From contig CBDCAC010000005.1 in NCBI GenBank assembly GCA_965213775.1, positions 186,001 through 250,000 on the forward strand: a stretch of 64,000 nt of DNA, read 5' to 3'. A model generated the notes under the pieces. That model was not told the origin of the DNA and made no database searches. It saw only the letters and a list, made by a program, of their open reading frames with translations. The DNA comes from Lichenicoccus sp965213775 (lineage in GTDB: Bacteria > Pseudomonadota > Alphaproteobacteria > Acetobacterales > Acetobacteraceae). The position numbers and the translations under genes are program-made. This document shows positions 52,376 to 61,356 of this stretch, piece by piece (the first letter of the stretch is position 1; each line of letters starts with the position of its first letter).

Positions 52376-54864
52376 GCCGGCAGACTGCGCGCGAGCTTCC
52401 ATCCTTCATCGAGGATCCGGACTTCGATGCCGGCCGCGGCTTGCGGCTCGCGGGCGCCCTGCGTCTGCCCGTGCTACGCGACGGCGCCCCGGTGCCGAGC
52501 TTCGTACCCGGCTGGCGTCCCGACGGCCTCAGCCTGCTGTTCTACCCGACGGCCATCCTGCAGTTCCGGCACGTGGCGGGCGGCTCCGCCTACTGGCTGC
52601 TCGATGCCGGCTTCGCCTATCTCGGATCGGACGTTCGCGAACTTCCCGACCGGGCGCGGGCAGGCGTGGCGCGACGGGTGGCGTCGATCGCCGCCTTCCT
52701 GAACGGCCTCGGCGAAGACAGCATCCCCTACCGCATCCCCGACGACGTGACCTCCTTTCTCATGCTGGCGGAGGCGACGCGCCGGGAAATCCTGGCGTCG
52801 TTCGGTCATAGCTGGCCCACTCGGTGCGAGGGCGCAGCGTCGGCGCACACGGTTCCTGCCGCGAGCTTCGTCTCGACGGTCAGGACCGATGCGACGACCG
52901 GCCGCCATTTCGTGGGCGCGGAGCGAGGCCGCGAATTGCTGGCGCGGCGGGAGCCCGTCATCCTGCAGCCGGGTTGGCGCATCGCGTGCGTGTCGTCGCT
53001 GTTCTTTCCGGTGTTCGTTGCCGACCTGCGGCACGAGGACGGGCGGACCGCGTACTGGTTCTTCGACCGGCACGGCGGATACATCATCGACCGGTGGGAT
53101 CTGCTGCCCGAACCGCACCGGTCGACCGTCGCCGCCTACGCCGCCACGATGCTGGAGGATCTGTGGCAGGATATCGTCGCGCATCCGGGCGACCGCACGC
53201 GGGACCACGTGGCGGCGTTCCTCGCACTTCCCGCCTCGGCGCGGCACGCGATCTTCGACCTGCGGCATTCGCCGCCGGATCCGGCGGCGGCGACCGCGAC
53301 CTGGACCCTGACGGATCCGCCCTCCGAGACCACGGCCTACGTGGCGCAGACCGAAGCCGGCGCGGCCCTGCTGCAGCGCGGCGCACTCGAACGCGCCCTG
53401 AGCCGCAACCTGCAGGGCCAGAACATCGTGCTCGCCAACGAGGGCCGCGTGTCATGGCCCTCGGTCGTGGATAGCGGCGAGCTCGAAGCCTCGGGCTTCG
53501 CCCTGTTGCTCGACAGCCTGTGCTTCGCCTATCGCGTCCAGGACCTGCAGCGCGGGTTCACCTTCTACGTCATCGCCTATGGCGGACATTTCCGAACCTT
53601 CGGGATCTACCTGCCGGAGAACAATCTGCTGGTGGCGCGGGATGCGGCGGCGTTGCGCAGCATGCTTGAGTACCACCCCGACTACCGGCTGCACCTGCTG
53701 CGGCACGCCGTGGATCTCGGCGATGCGATGCTGGAAGGCTTCGGCAAGCCGCAGGGCGCGATCTACCACAGCTTTCGCGGCCACGCCGCGATGCAGATCG
53801 GCCACTTCATCTGGCAGGACCTGAGCGGCGTGAGCGCTCTCCTCGACGGGCTGAGGCCGGGGCGCGTGCCGTCTTTCCTGGTGCCCGACAGCGACCGCAA
53901 GCCGGAGATCTTCGGGCCGATCGACGCCATTTTCCCCGGCCTGCAGGGTCACGTGGTGCGCACCGACGGCTGCTTCGCCTCGCTGCTGCCGGCGCTGTAC
54001 CGGGAACATGCCCGGGTCATCAAGGCGACGAGCATGTTCGTCCCGCGTGCGGTCGGATCCGCGGTCCTGGCCGCCTACAAGGCGTCGCCGGCGCTGCGCG
54101 CGCTGGTCGCGCGATGCCATGACACGCGTCGAACCGCCGGGCTGGTGGTGCTGGTCGGGCTGCGCATGGGAAACCGCACCTTCGTCGATATGCGATCCTC
54201 GGCGATGGCGTTGATCGACGTCGTCATTGATGCGTGCCCGGATGCCGTCATCGTCATCGACGGTCAGAACGCGGATCCCGACGCCGTCTATGACAGTTGG
54301 GGCGACAGCGCCGCGCCGGAGAACCGCTTCCTGCGTCAGGAGATCGACATCGCGCGCGAGCTGGCGGAACACGCGGCGGCGCGAGGCGTCACGCTCATCA
54401 ACGTGATCGGCCGGCCGATCGCCGAGAGCGTGCTGTGGTGCGACGCCGCGGACTTCTTCGTGGCCCCCTGGGGCGCCGCGCTGGCGAAGTATCGCTGGAT
54501 CTGCAGCAAGCCGGGCCTGGTGGTCACCGGCCGATGGAACCTGCTGCACCGGAGCGACCTTGCGATCTACCACGGCGAGGCGTTCAACGAGCGGCCTGCC
54601 GCGATGTGGTTCAACGAGGCCGGGACGGTCGAAGACGTCGTCGATGCCGGAGAGGCGGACGTCACGCGGCTGGAGCGCAGCAATTTCCGGGTCGACATGG
54701 CGGCGTTGCAGCGGCAGCTCGTGGCGCTGCTCAAGCAGAGCCGGGCCGCGATCCCGGATCATGACGCCGGGACGCCGGCGGCCTCGGAGGGTATGGAACG
54801 AAGAAGGCAAGGGGCTTTGCCCCTTGACCCCATCAAAGGCAAGCCTTTGAAAAATCTGGTTTAA
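52366..54864 (+). CDS. Large protein of unrecognised family, tandem paralog 2
   Basis: 832 aa, colinear with paralog 1 over nearly the full length and by eye identical at roughly half the positions; best-kept blocks are IYHSFRGHAAMQIGHFIWQD, SGFALLLDSLCFAYRVQDLQ and APWGAALAKYRWICSKPGLV. The start MHLSRQTARELPSF matches paralog 1, fixing both starts. The three N-terminal repeats are kept (PGWRPDGLSLLFYPTAILQF, PGWRIACVSSLFFPVFVADL). It overlaps paralog 1 by 10 bases, implying coupled translation. The last 20 residues (RRQGALPLDPIKGKPLKNLV) are encoded by the dispersed repeat beginning at 54804 and have no counterpart in paralog 1. Confidence 0.85.
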   Translation: MHLSRQTARELPSFIEDPDFDAGRGLRLAGALRLPVLRDGAPVPSFVPGWRPDGLSLLFYPTAILQFRHVAGGSAYWLLDAGFAYLGSDVRELPDRARAGVARRVASIAAFLNGLGEDSIPYRIPDDVTSFLMLAEATRREILASFGHSWPTRCEGAASAHTVPAASFVSTVRTDATTGRHFVGAERGRELLARREPVILQPGWRIACVSSLFFPVFVADLRHEDGRTAYWFFDRHGGYIIDRWDLLPEPHRSTVAAYAATMLEDLWQDIVAHPGDRTRDHVAAFLALPASARHAIFDLRHSPPDPAAATATWTLTDPPSETTAYVAQTEAGAALLQRGALERALSRNLQGQNIVLANEGRVSWPSVVDSGELEASGFALLLDSLCFAYRVQDLQRGFTFYVIAYGGHFRTFGIYLPENNLLVARDAAALRSMLEYHPDYRLHLLRHAVDLGDAMLEGFGKPQGAIYHSFRGHAAMQIGHFIWQDLSGVSALLDGLRPGRVPSFLVPDSDRKPEIFGPIDAIFPGLQGHVVRTDGCFASLLPALYREHARVIKATSMFVPRAVGSAVLAAYKASPALRALVARCHDTRRTAGLVVLVGLRMGNRTFVDMRSSAMALIDVVIDACPDAVIVIDGQNADPDAVYDSWGDSAAPENRFLRQEIDIARELAEHAAARGVTLINVIGRPIAESVLWCDAADFFVAPWGAALAKYRWICSKPGLVVTGRWNLLHRSDLAIYHGEAFNERPAAMWFNEAGTVEDVVDAGEADVTRLERSNFRVDMAALQRQLVALLKQSRAAIPDHDAGTPAASEGMERRRQGALPLDPIKGKPLKNLV

Positions 54865-54917
54865 AAAGTGGGGTTTGGGGCCGCCGGCCCCAACGGGTCA
54901 AGGGCGGAGCCCTTGCC
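54804..54917 (+). repeat. Dispersed GC-rich repeat, copy 2
   Basis: 114 bases colinear with 26138-26253: AAGGGGCTTTGCCCCTT (54809-54825), ATCAAAGGCAAGCCTTTGA (54832-54850), an AT-rich centre, GGGGCCGCCGGCCCC (54878-54892), GGGTCAAGGGCGGAGCCCTT (54896-54915 region). The first 61 bases are translated as the tail of paralog 2; the rest fills the gap to the convergent 634-aa gene. The hairpins could end transcription from both sides. Confidence 0.8.
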
Positions 54918-54937
54918 TCGTTCTCTCAGCAGGGCGA

Positions 54938-56842
54938 TCATCCAGCCCGTTCCGCGAAGGCACGCCAGGCGTTGCGGCAGAGCTCCAGCCAGCTATCCGG
55001 CCAGAACCGCTGCGCGTCGCCGTGCGGCTGATCGGAGTAGCCGCGCAGCAGGTCGGGGCCGATCCACTCGACCGACCCGGCCGGTCGCCCCTCGATGGTC
55101 CGCGTGATCCAGAACAGCTTGTTGCGGCCCCTGCGGTTGAGCACCGCGTGGAAGGCGAACGCCTCGTGGAGGTCCTGCCGCGTCGCGTCCTTGAGCAGCC
55201 AGATCTTCTCGCCATCCTCGAGATCCTCGAGGAACTTGCGCCGGAGATACCGCAGCTTCTGCTCGTTCTCCTGCCTGGCCACCGCCTCGGGCGCGTCCGC
55301 AGGCCCGCGCCAGGTATGGTAGCCGAAGCGCAGCTTGGGATCGTGCATCAGGAATTCGTCGATGATCAGGTCCGGCTCGCCGGGGCGATAGATGCGCGCG
55401 TTGCTGTGGTTGGCCGCGAGCGATCCCGGATCGCCGAGGCCCTTCAGGTCGATGCTCAGCAGGTAGAGCAGATTTGACAGATCGCCCGCCCCTGCGAAGC
55501 GGAAGATGCCCAGCGGCTCGATGCCGAAATGGCGCTGCACGAAACCGAATTCGCAATCGTCGCCGAGGCTCTCGAACGCGCTCATCAGCGGACCGAACGC
55601 TGCGGGCGCGTCGCGGCCCGGATTTGCGAGGTCTGGGTTCGCGAGGTCGGGACCGGCGAGCGCCGCCACCGCCGGCCCGGCTTCCAGCGACATGGCGCCC
55701 AGGTGGAAGGCCAGCAGCTCGGGCGAGGGTTGCGGAACGACGTCGAAGGTGACTAGGAGCTCCGGCGACGACAGCGCCTCGCCCGGGATCCAGCACTCCA
55801 GGAAGCTGCCGCCGAGCTTGGTGGCGCCGATGCCGAGCTTGCCGATGCACCAGCCGTTCACCGACACGGTGACCAGCCGGAAGATCTCGGTGCCGTGGAT
55901 GTCGAGCTTGAGCTTGGCGTGACGCGGCCGGCAGGGAAGCGTGAAGGCGACCGAGGCACGAGCGGCGGCGGGTCCGCACCGCCCCTTGACGTCGATGTGC
56001 CAGCCGCTGCCCAGCCGCTGCGGCGAGAACGTGGCGGCGTGCCGGTCGATGCGCTCGACCAGGCTCATCGGGCCCGGGCGCGGCGGCATCGAGGCCGGCG
56101 GCGGCACCGCGAGGCGCTGCAGATCGTGCGACGACGCCTCCAGACGCGCGGCGGTCAGCGACGCCAGGTCGTCGCGCGCCAGCAGATGCAGCAGGGCCGG
56201 CAGCGCGAGGCGACGCTCGGCGTCGGCCGCGGACGCCGACCAGGCGGCGACAGAGGCCGCATCGAGCTGCGTGCCGATCAGCAGAGCGATCTGCTGCAGC
56301 GCCTGCTCGAGGTCAGCGTCGAGGACCGGGGTAGTGAGCGTCTCGGCGCGGAAATGCTCCCACGGGCCCATCCAGCTGCGGTAGAAGTCGGTGCCTCCGA
56401 CCTCGTCCTGCGGCGCCACCGCGCAGAGATAGACCTCCTTGACGGGCGATCGCAGCACGAAGGCGCCGGACGCCGGGTCGCCCACCACCAGGAACGGCAG
56501 GATCCGGCTCGACGGTCCGGCCTCGAGCCGCAGCTCGTGCGACGAGACCAGCAGCGCGACCGTCGGCATGTGCAGCGCGTGGAACAGGAGCGCGTCCTCT
56601 CCCGGTGCCCCCGGGGGGCGGTGGCAGAGGGTGTCCGTGTCCGGCGCGGTCGCCAGCACGGTGCCGTGGGCGGTGCGGACGCGATAGCCGGCGAAGGCGC
56701 GGGCCAGGAGAGGATCGCGCTGGGGAAACAGCGGCCGCACGACGACCGGTTCCCGAGCGGGCTGGGTGACGTTTCGCGTCGAGCCGAGCTGAGGTTGCTC
56801 CTGAGGCGCGTCACGGCGCCCACCGAAGATCCGTGTCAGCAT
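54938..56842 (-). CDS. Large protein of unrecognised family with a C-terminal SLGDDCEFG domain
   Basis: 634 aa, no signal peptide. N-terminal part about 40-190 (PLFPQRDPLLARAFAGYRV, FLVVGDPASGAFVLRSPVKE) and a helical linker; a beta-rich middle domain about 285-395 (SGWHIDVKGRCGPAAARASV, LDIHGTEIFRLVTVSVNGWC) that looks like a carbohydrate-binding jelly roll; then the C-terminal domain from about 425, ESLGDDCEFGFVQRHFGIEP, FGYHTWRGPADAPEAVARQE, GEKIWLLKDAT. I recall such C-terminal domains beside or fused to glycosyltransferases in related bacteria, but no function is established. A small repeat DLANPDLANPG sits in the linker. It converges on paralog 2. Confidence 0.8.
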   Translation of the reverse strand: MLTRIFGGRRDAPQEQPQLGSTRNVTQPAREPVVVRPLFPQRDPLLARAFAGYRVRTAHGTVLATAPDTDTLCHRPPGAPGEDALLFHALHMPTVALLVSSHELRLEAGPSSRILPFLVVGDPASGAFVLRSPVKEVYLCAVAPQDEVGGTDFYRSWMGPWEHFRAETLTTPVLDADLEQALQQIALLIGTQLDAASVAAWSASAADAERRLALPALLHLLARDDLASLTAARLEASSHDLQRLAVPPPASMPPRPGPMSLVERIDRHAATFSPQRLGSGWHIDVKGRCGPAAARASVAFTLPCRPRHAKLKLDIHGTEIFRLVTVSVNGWCIGKLGIGATKLGGSFLECWIPGEALSSPELLVTFDVVPQPSPELLAFHLGAMSLEAGPAVAALAGPDLANPDLANPGRDAPAAFGPLMSAFESLGDDCEFGFVQRHFGIEPLGIFRFAGAGDLSNLLYLLSIDLKGLGDPGSLAANHSNARIYRPGEPDLIIDEFLMHDPKLRFGYHTWRGPADAPEAVARQENEQKLRYLRRKFLEDLEDGEKIWLLKDATRQDLHEAFAFHAVLNRRGRNKLFWITRTIEGRPAGSVEWIGPDLLRGYSDQPHGDAQRFWPDSWLELCRNAWRAFAERAG

Positions 56843-56940
56843 CGACCGACCGCCTCTGCCTGCTCTCCTAACGAGTTAATATCGAAACCGGACGGTCGTC
56901 CAGGCCTGCGCGAGGATCGGCGGCGCCTGGCAGCCGACGC

Positions 56941-58194
56941 TCAGAGCGGCGCCAGGATGCCGCCCAGCGCGGTCAGCGCCTGGATGCCGGGCAGCGTCTT
57001 TCCCTCCAGCCACTCCAGGAAGGCGCCGCCGGCGGTCGAGACGTAGGAGAACTGGTCCAGCACGCCGGCGTGACGCAGCGCCGAGACGGTGTCGCCGCCG
57101 CCGGCGACCGAGCGCAGCCCGCCGGACAGGGTGAGGTCGGCGACCGCGCGCGCCAGCGCGGTGGTGCCGGCATCGAACGGCGGCGTCTCGAAGGCGCCCA
57201 TCGGGCCGTTCCAGACCAGGGTCCTCAGCGTCGCGAGATGCCGGCCCAGCAGCTCGACCGTGCGCGGCCCGCAATCCAGGATCATGGTGTCGGCCGGCAC
57301 CTGCTCGACCGGCACCGTCTGCGAGGCGGCGTGGGCCTTGAACTCGGCGGCGACCACCGCGTCGAGAGGCAGCAGCAGCTGGCAGCCGCGCGCCTCCGCC
57401 TCCGCCATGATCGCGCGCGCGGTGTCGTGCATCTGCGGCTCCTGCAGCGAGCGGCCGACCTCTAGCCCGCGCGCGGCGAGGAAAGTGTTGGCCATCGCGC
57501 CGCCGACGATCAGCACGTCGACCCGGCTCAGCATGTTGCCGATCAGGTCCAGCTTGGTGGAGATCTTGGCGCCGCCGACGATGGCGCCCACCGGACGCTC
57601 CGGATGCTCCAGCGCCAGCGTCAGCGCGCTGAGCTCGGCCTGCATCAGCCGGCCGGCATGGGCGGGAAGGTGGCGCGCCACCCCCTCGGTGCTGGCATGC
57701 GCGCGATGTGCGGCCGAGAACGCGTCGTTGACGTAGATGTCGGCGAGTGCCGCGAGGCCGGCCGCCATCTCCGGGTCGTTGATCTCCTCGCCCGGATGGT
57801 AGCGCGTGTTCTCCAGCACCAGCACCTCGCCGTCGCGGAGCGCCGCCACCGCCGCGTGCGCCTGCGGGCCCAGGCAGTCCTCGGCGAAATGCACCGGATG
57901 GCCGAGCACCTGGGCCAGCGCCTCGCGAACCGGGGCCAGCGACATCGCCGGCACCCGCTTGCCGCGCGGGCGGTCGAAATGGCTGACCACGATCACCCGC
58001 GCACCCTTGTCGGCGAGCTCGCGTATCGTCGGCGTGAGCCGCTCCAGACGGGTCAGGTCGGTGATCCTGCCGTCGCGCAGCGGCACGTTGAGGTCGGCGC
58101 GCAGCAGCACCCGCTTGCCCGCGCAGTCGAGCGCGTCGATCGTGCGGAACGACGCTCCCTTGGACTTGACCGGGGCTTCGACCGGATCCGCCAT
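56941..58194 (-). CDS. pgk: Phosphoglycerate kinase
   Basis: 417-aa glycolytic kinase. Seen: KRVLLRADLNVPLRDGRITD, VVSHFDRPRGK (HxxRP), LENTRYHPGEE, VGGAKISTKLDLI, VWNGPMGAFE and the C-terminal SVAGGGDTVSALR with YVSTAGGAFLEWLEG. ATG 58194 overlaps the gap stop by one base (TGATG), so gap-pgk are coupled. An insert-free, normal-length protein; the 20 residues before the core are not conserved. Confidence 0.96.
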   Translation of the reverse strand: MADPVEAPVKSKGASFRTIDALDCAGKRVLLRADLNVPLRDGRITDLTRLERLTPTIRELADKGARVIVVSHFDRPRGKRVPAMSLAPVREALAQVLGHPVHFAEDCLGPQAHAAVAALRDGEVLVLENTRYHPGEEINDPEMAAGLAALADIYVNDAFSAAHRAHASTEGVARHLPAHAGRLMQAELSALTLALEHPERPVGAIVGGAKISTKLDLIGNMLSRVDVLIVGGAMANTFLAARGLEVGRSLQEPQMHDTARAIMAEAEARGCQLLLPLDAVVAAEFKAHAASQTVPVEQVPADTMILDCGPRTVELLGRHLATLRTLVWNGPMGAFETPPFDAGTTALARAVADLTLSGGLRSVAGGGDTVSALRHAGVLDQFSYVSTAGGAFLEWLEGKTLPGIQALTALGGILAPL

Positions 58195-59225
58195 CACAGG
58201 CCGCCGAACACCGCGGCGGTGTCCGCCATGCGGTTCGAGAAGCCCCACTCGTTGTCGTACCAGCCGCAGACCCGCACCAGCTTGCCGCCGTCGATCAGGG
58301 CGGTCTGGGTGGCGTCGAACGAGCACGACGCGATCACGTGGTTGAAGTCGCTGCTGACCAGCGGGTCGGTGCTGTAGACGACGATGCCCTTCAGCGCGCC
58401 CTCGGCGGCCTCCTTGAAGCGGTCGTTCACCGCGGCCACGCTGTCGGGCACGGTGCGCGGCACGAAGTCGAGCGACACCAGCGAGACATTGGGCGTCGGC
58501 ACCCGGATCGCGGTGCCGTCGAGCTTGCCCTTGAGCTGCGGCAGCACCAGCCCGACCGCGCGGGCGGCACCGGTGCTGGTCGGGATCATGTTCAGCGCCG
58601 CCGCGCGGGCGCGGTGCAGGTCCTTGTGCAGCGTGTCGACGGTGCGCTGGTCGCCGGTGTAGCTGTGTATGGTCACCATGTAGCCGCGCTCGATGCCGAA
58701 CGCGTCGTCCAGCACCTTGGCCATCGGTGCCAGGCAGTTGGTGGTGCACGACGCGTTCGAGATCACCGTCATGTCGCTGGTGATGACCTGGTGGTTGACG
58801 CCGTAGACGATGGTGGCGTCGACGCCGTCTGCCGGTGCCGAGACCAGCACCTTGCGCGCCCCGGCGGTGATCAGCTGGGCGGCGGCTTCCTTCTTAGTGA
58901 ACAGGCCGGTGCACTCCATCGCGACGTCGATGCCCTGGTAGGGCACCTTGGACGGGTCGCGCTCGGCCGAGACCTTGATCGGCTGGTAGCTGCGGCCGTT
59001 GGCGCGGATCGCGATGCTGTCGCCCTCGACGCTCACCTCGCCGGGGAAGCGGCCATGCACGCTGTCGTAGCGCAGCAGGTGGGCGTTGTCCGACACGCTG
59101 CCGAGATCGTTGATGGCGGCCACCACCACGTCGCTGCGGTTGCTCTCGATGATGCCGCGCAGCACCAGGCGGCCGATGCGTCCAAACCCGTTGATGGCGA
59201 CCTTGACCGGGCGATTCTCTGGCAT
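58194..59225 (-). CDS. gap: Glyceraldehyde-3-phosphate dehydrogenase, type I
   Basis: 343 aa. NAD-binding INGFGRIGRLVLRGI, catalytic Cys in SNASCTTNCLAPM, His in TIHSYTGDQ, GAARAVGLVLPQLKGKLDG and WYDNEWGFSNRM. It lies between the tkt-like gene (30 bases upstream) and pgk (one-base overlap), the classical tkt-gap-pgk order of alphaproteobacteria. Confidence 0.97.
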   Translation of the reverse strand: MPENRPVKVAINGFGRIGRLVLRGIIESNRSDVVVAAINDLGSVSDNAHLLRYDSVHGRFPGEVSVEGDSIAIRANGRSYQPIKVSAERDPSKVPYQGIDVAMECTGLFTKKEAAAQLITAGARKVLVSAPADGVDATIVYGVNHQVITSDMTVISNASCTTNCLAPMAKVLDDAFGIERGYMVTIHSYTGDQRTVDTLHKDLHRARAAALNMIPTSTGAARAVGLVLPQLKGKLDGTAIRVPTPNVSLVSLDFVPRTVPDSVAAVNDRFKEAAEGALKGIVVYSTDPLVSSDFNHVIASCSFDATQTALIDGGKLVRVCGWYDNEWGFSNRMADTAAVFGGL

Positions 59226-59255
59226 GTCGATGATCCTTCCTGACCTCGCCCGAGC

Positions 59256-61271
59256 CTAGGCCAAACCGCCGCCGTAGACTATCCGGGCCGGCGGCGGCGG
59301 GCGGGAGGCGGCCAGCCGTCGCCGCACCCGCGCCGCCACCGCGTCCGGGGTGATGCCGAAATGCCGGTAGAGCTCCTCGGCCGGCGCCGAGATGCCGTAC
59401 TCGTCGATCCCGATGAAGATCCCGTCATCGCCCAGCCAGCGCTCCCAGCCGAAGCCGGACGCCGCCTCGATGCCGACCCGCAGCACCCGTCCCAGCACGG
59501 CGTCACGGTAGCCGGCCTCCTGGGCTGAGAACAGCTCCCAGCAGGGCAGCGAGACCACGGCGGCGGCGATCCCGTGCGCCGCCAGCCGGTCGCGGGCCTC
59601 GATCGCGATGCCGACCTCCGGGCCGGTGGCGATCAGCGTCGCCTGCCGCGAGCACCCCGCGGGCACGTCGGCCAGCAGATAGCCGCCACGGGTGCAGCCA
59701 TCGTCCGCCGCGCGGCGTCCGGGCGGCGCGCGTTCGTCGAGGTCGGGCGGGATATGCGAGGAGAACGCGATCAGGCTCGGCCCGTCGGTGCGATGCAGGG
59801 CGAGCTGCCAGCACCGCATCATCTCGGCCCCGTCGGCGGGACGGAACACCGCGACGTTGGGCATCGCGCGCAGGCTGGCGAGCTGCTCGACCGGCTGCCA
59901 GGCGGCGCCGTCCTCGCCCAGCGCCAGCCCGTCATGGGTCAGCAGGTGGATCACCTGGCGCCGCATCAGCGCGGCCAGCCGCAGCGCCGGACGCATGCGG
60001 TCGACCGCGATGAACGAGGCCGAGCCGCAGGCCAGCAGGCCGCCATGCAGCGCGATGCCGTTCAGCAGCGCCGCCATGCCGTGCTCCTGGCTGCCCAGGC
60101 AGAGCACGCGGCCGACCCGGCCGGGCCCGCAGGCGCTCCCCCCGGGACCGCCCAGCTGCGGCATGCTCGGCAGCCCCGGCTCGCAGGACAGGCTGACGAA
60201 CTCCGGCAGCAGGCCCAGCAGCGCGTCCAGTCCGCGGCGCGCGCCGGACCGGTCCGCCGTCGGCCCGGGCGGCACCTCGCCCGGTTCCAGCTCGGGCTGC
60301 CGCCAGGCCTCGCGCCACGACCGGCTCCACTGCTCGGGCAGGGCGCCGTCGGTGACGCGCGCGAACTCGTCGCGGTCACGGTGGCGCGCGAGGCGCTTGA
60401 GCCAGCCGCGCCGCGCGCCGTTGCCGCGCCGCCCGCGCGCCCGCCACGCCTCGCGCGGGACGGCCTGCAGCTCGGCATCGCCCGGATCGGCCGTCGCGTC
60501 GCGATGATGCGCGACGCAGGCGATCAGGCTCGGCCTGCGTCCCCGCAGGGCGCCGGCGATGGCCTGGCCGATCGCCTCGGGATCGTGCGCGTCCACCTGC
60601 CGCACCGCCCAGCCGCAGGCGGCGAAGCGGGCCATCGGATCGAGCCGTGCGGTGCCCGGATCCGCCGCCGCTTCGGCGCCCAGATCCAGCTCGAACAGCA
60701 CGGTCAGCCGGTCCAGCCGCATCTGCCCGGCCAGCGCCGCCGCTTCCAGGGCGACGCCGGCGGAGAGGTCGGTCTCGCAGGCGAGCACCCAGCTGCGATG
60801 ATCGACCAGCGAGTGGCCGAAGCGCGCCGCCAGGATGCGCTCGGCCATCGCCATCCCGGCGGCGGTGGCGATGCCCTGGCCGGCCGGTCCCACCGCCATC
60901 TCCACGCCGGGATGCTGCCCGAAGCCGAGCAGCGGCAGGGCCGTGTCGTCGGCCTCGCCGCACGCCGCGTCCGCGCTCAGCGCCAGCAGCGCGCGCAGCA
61001 GCGGCGCGAAGCGGGCGGCGGACACCACGAAACGGTCCCGATCCGGCCAGTGCGGATCGCCGGCATCGAAGCGCAGGAAGCGGCTCCACAGCACGCTGGC
61101 GACCTCGACCATGCCGGCGGCGTGACTGCCGCGGTGCGGCTGGCGTGCCAGCGCCAGGTGAAGTGCGTCGGCCAGCAGGCGATCATCCGGGGCGCGATCA
61201 TCCGCCCCGAGCGCGCTCCCCGGGTCCGCGTCGAGGCCCGGAGCCGGTGACATGCCGAGGCTGCGCTGCAT
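59256..61271 (-). CDS. Transketolase homologue with degenerate active site
   Basis: 671 aa, colinear with transketolases over the whole length (GEDGAAWQPVEQLASLRAMP, EHGMAALLNGIALHGG, ISAPAEELYRHFGIT), so origin is clear. But key motifs are altered: the ThDP motif GDG is Cys-Glu-Thr (residues 165-167, VLACETDLSAGVALEA) and its partner Asn is replaced (LFELDLGAEA); SNGHGS is SAARFA; GPTHQP is GAAWQP with Trp 458 for the catalytic His. The proton-relay Glu (SQEHGM) and the Asp of THDGLALGED remain. It is probably unable to bind ThDP normally and may be a structural or regulatory paralog, so I withhold the name tkt. ATG 61253 is an alternative start. Confidence 0.88.
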   Translation of the reverse strand: MQRSLGMSPAPGLDADPGSALGADDRAPDDRLLADALHLALARQPHRGSHAAGMVEVASVLWSRFLRFDAGDPHWPDRDRFVVSAARFAPLLRALLALSADAACGEADDTALPLLGFGQHPGVEMAVGPAGQGIATAAGMAMAERILAARFGHSLVDHRSWVLACETDLSAGVALEAAALAGQMRLDRLTVLFELDLGAEAAADPGTARLDPMARFAACGWAVRQVDAHDPEAIGQAIAGALRGRRPSLIACVAHHRDATADPGDAELQAVPREAWRARGRRGNGARRGWLKRLARHRDRDEFARVTDGALPEQWSRSWREAWRQPELEPGEVPPGPTADRSGARRGLDALLGLLPEFVSLSCEPGLPSMPQLGGPGGSACGPGRVGRVLCLGSQEHGMAALLNGIALHGGLLACGSASFIAVDRMRPALRLAALMRRQVIHLLTHDGLALGEDGAAWQPVEQLASLRAMPNVAVFRPADGAEMMRCWQLALHRTDGPSLIAFSSHIPPDLDERAPPGRRAADDGCTRGGYLLADVPAGCSRQATLIATGPEVGIAIEARDRLAAHGIAAAVVSLPCWELFSAQEAGYRDAVLGRVLRVGIEAASGFGWERWLGDDGIFIGIDEYGISAPAEELYRHFGITPDAVAARVRRRLAASRPPPPARIVYGGGLA

Positions 61272-61356
61272 CGCCAGAGCTATAGGTGGCCCGCGCGGGG
61301 TGCGGCAAGCCGGCTCGCCTTGCCGCAATGGTCGATCCCTGCGAGCCTCTGCCGCC

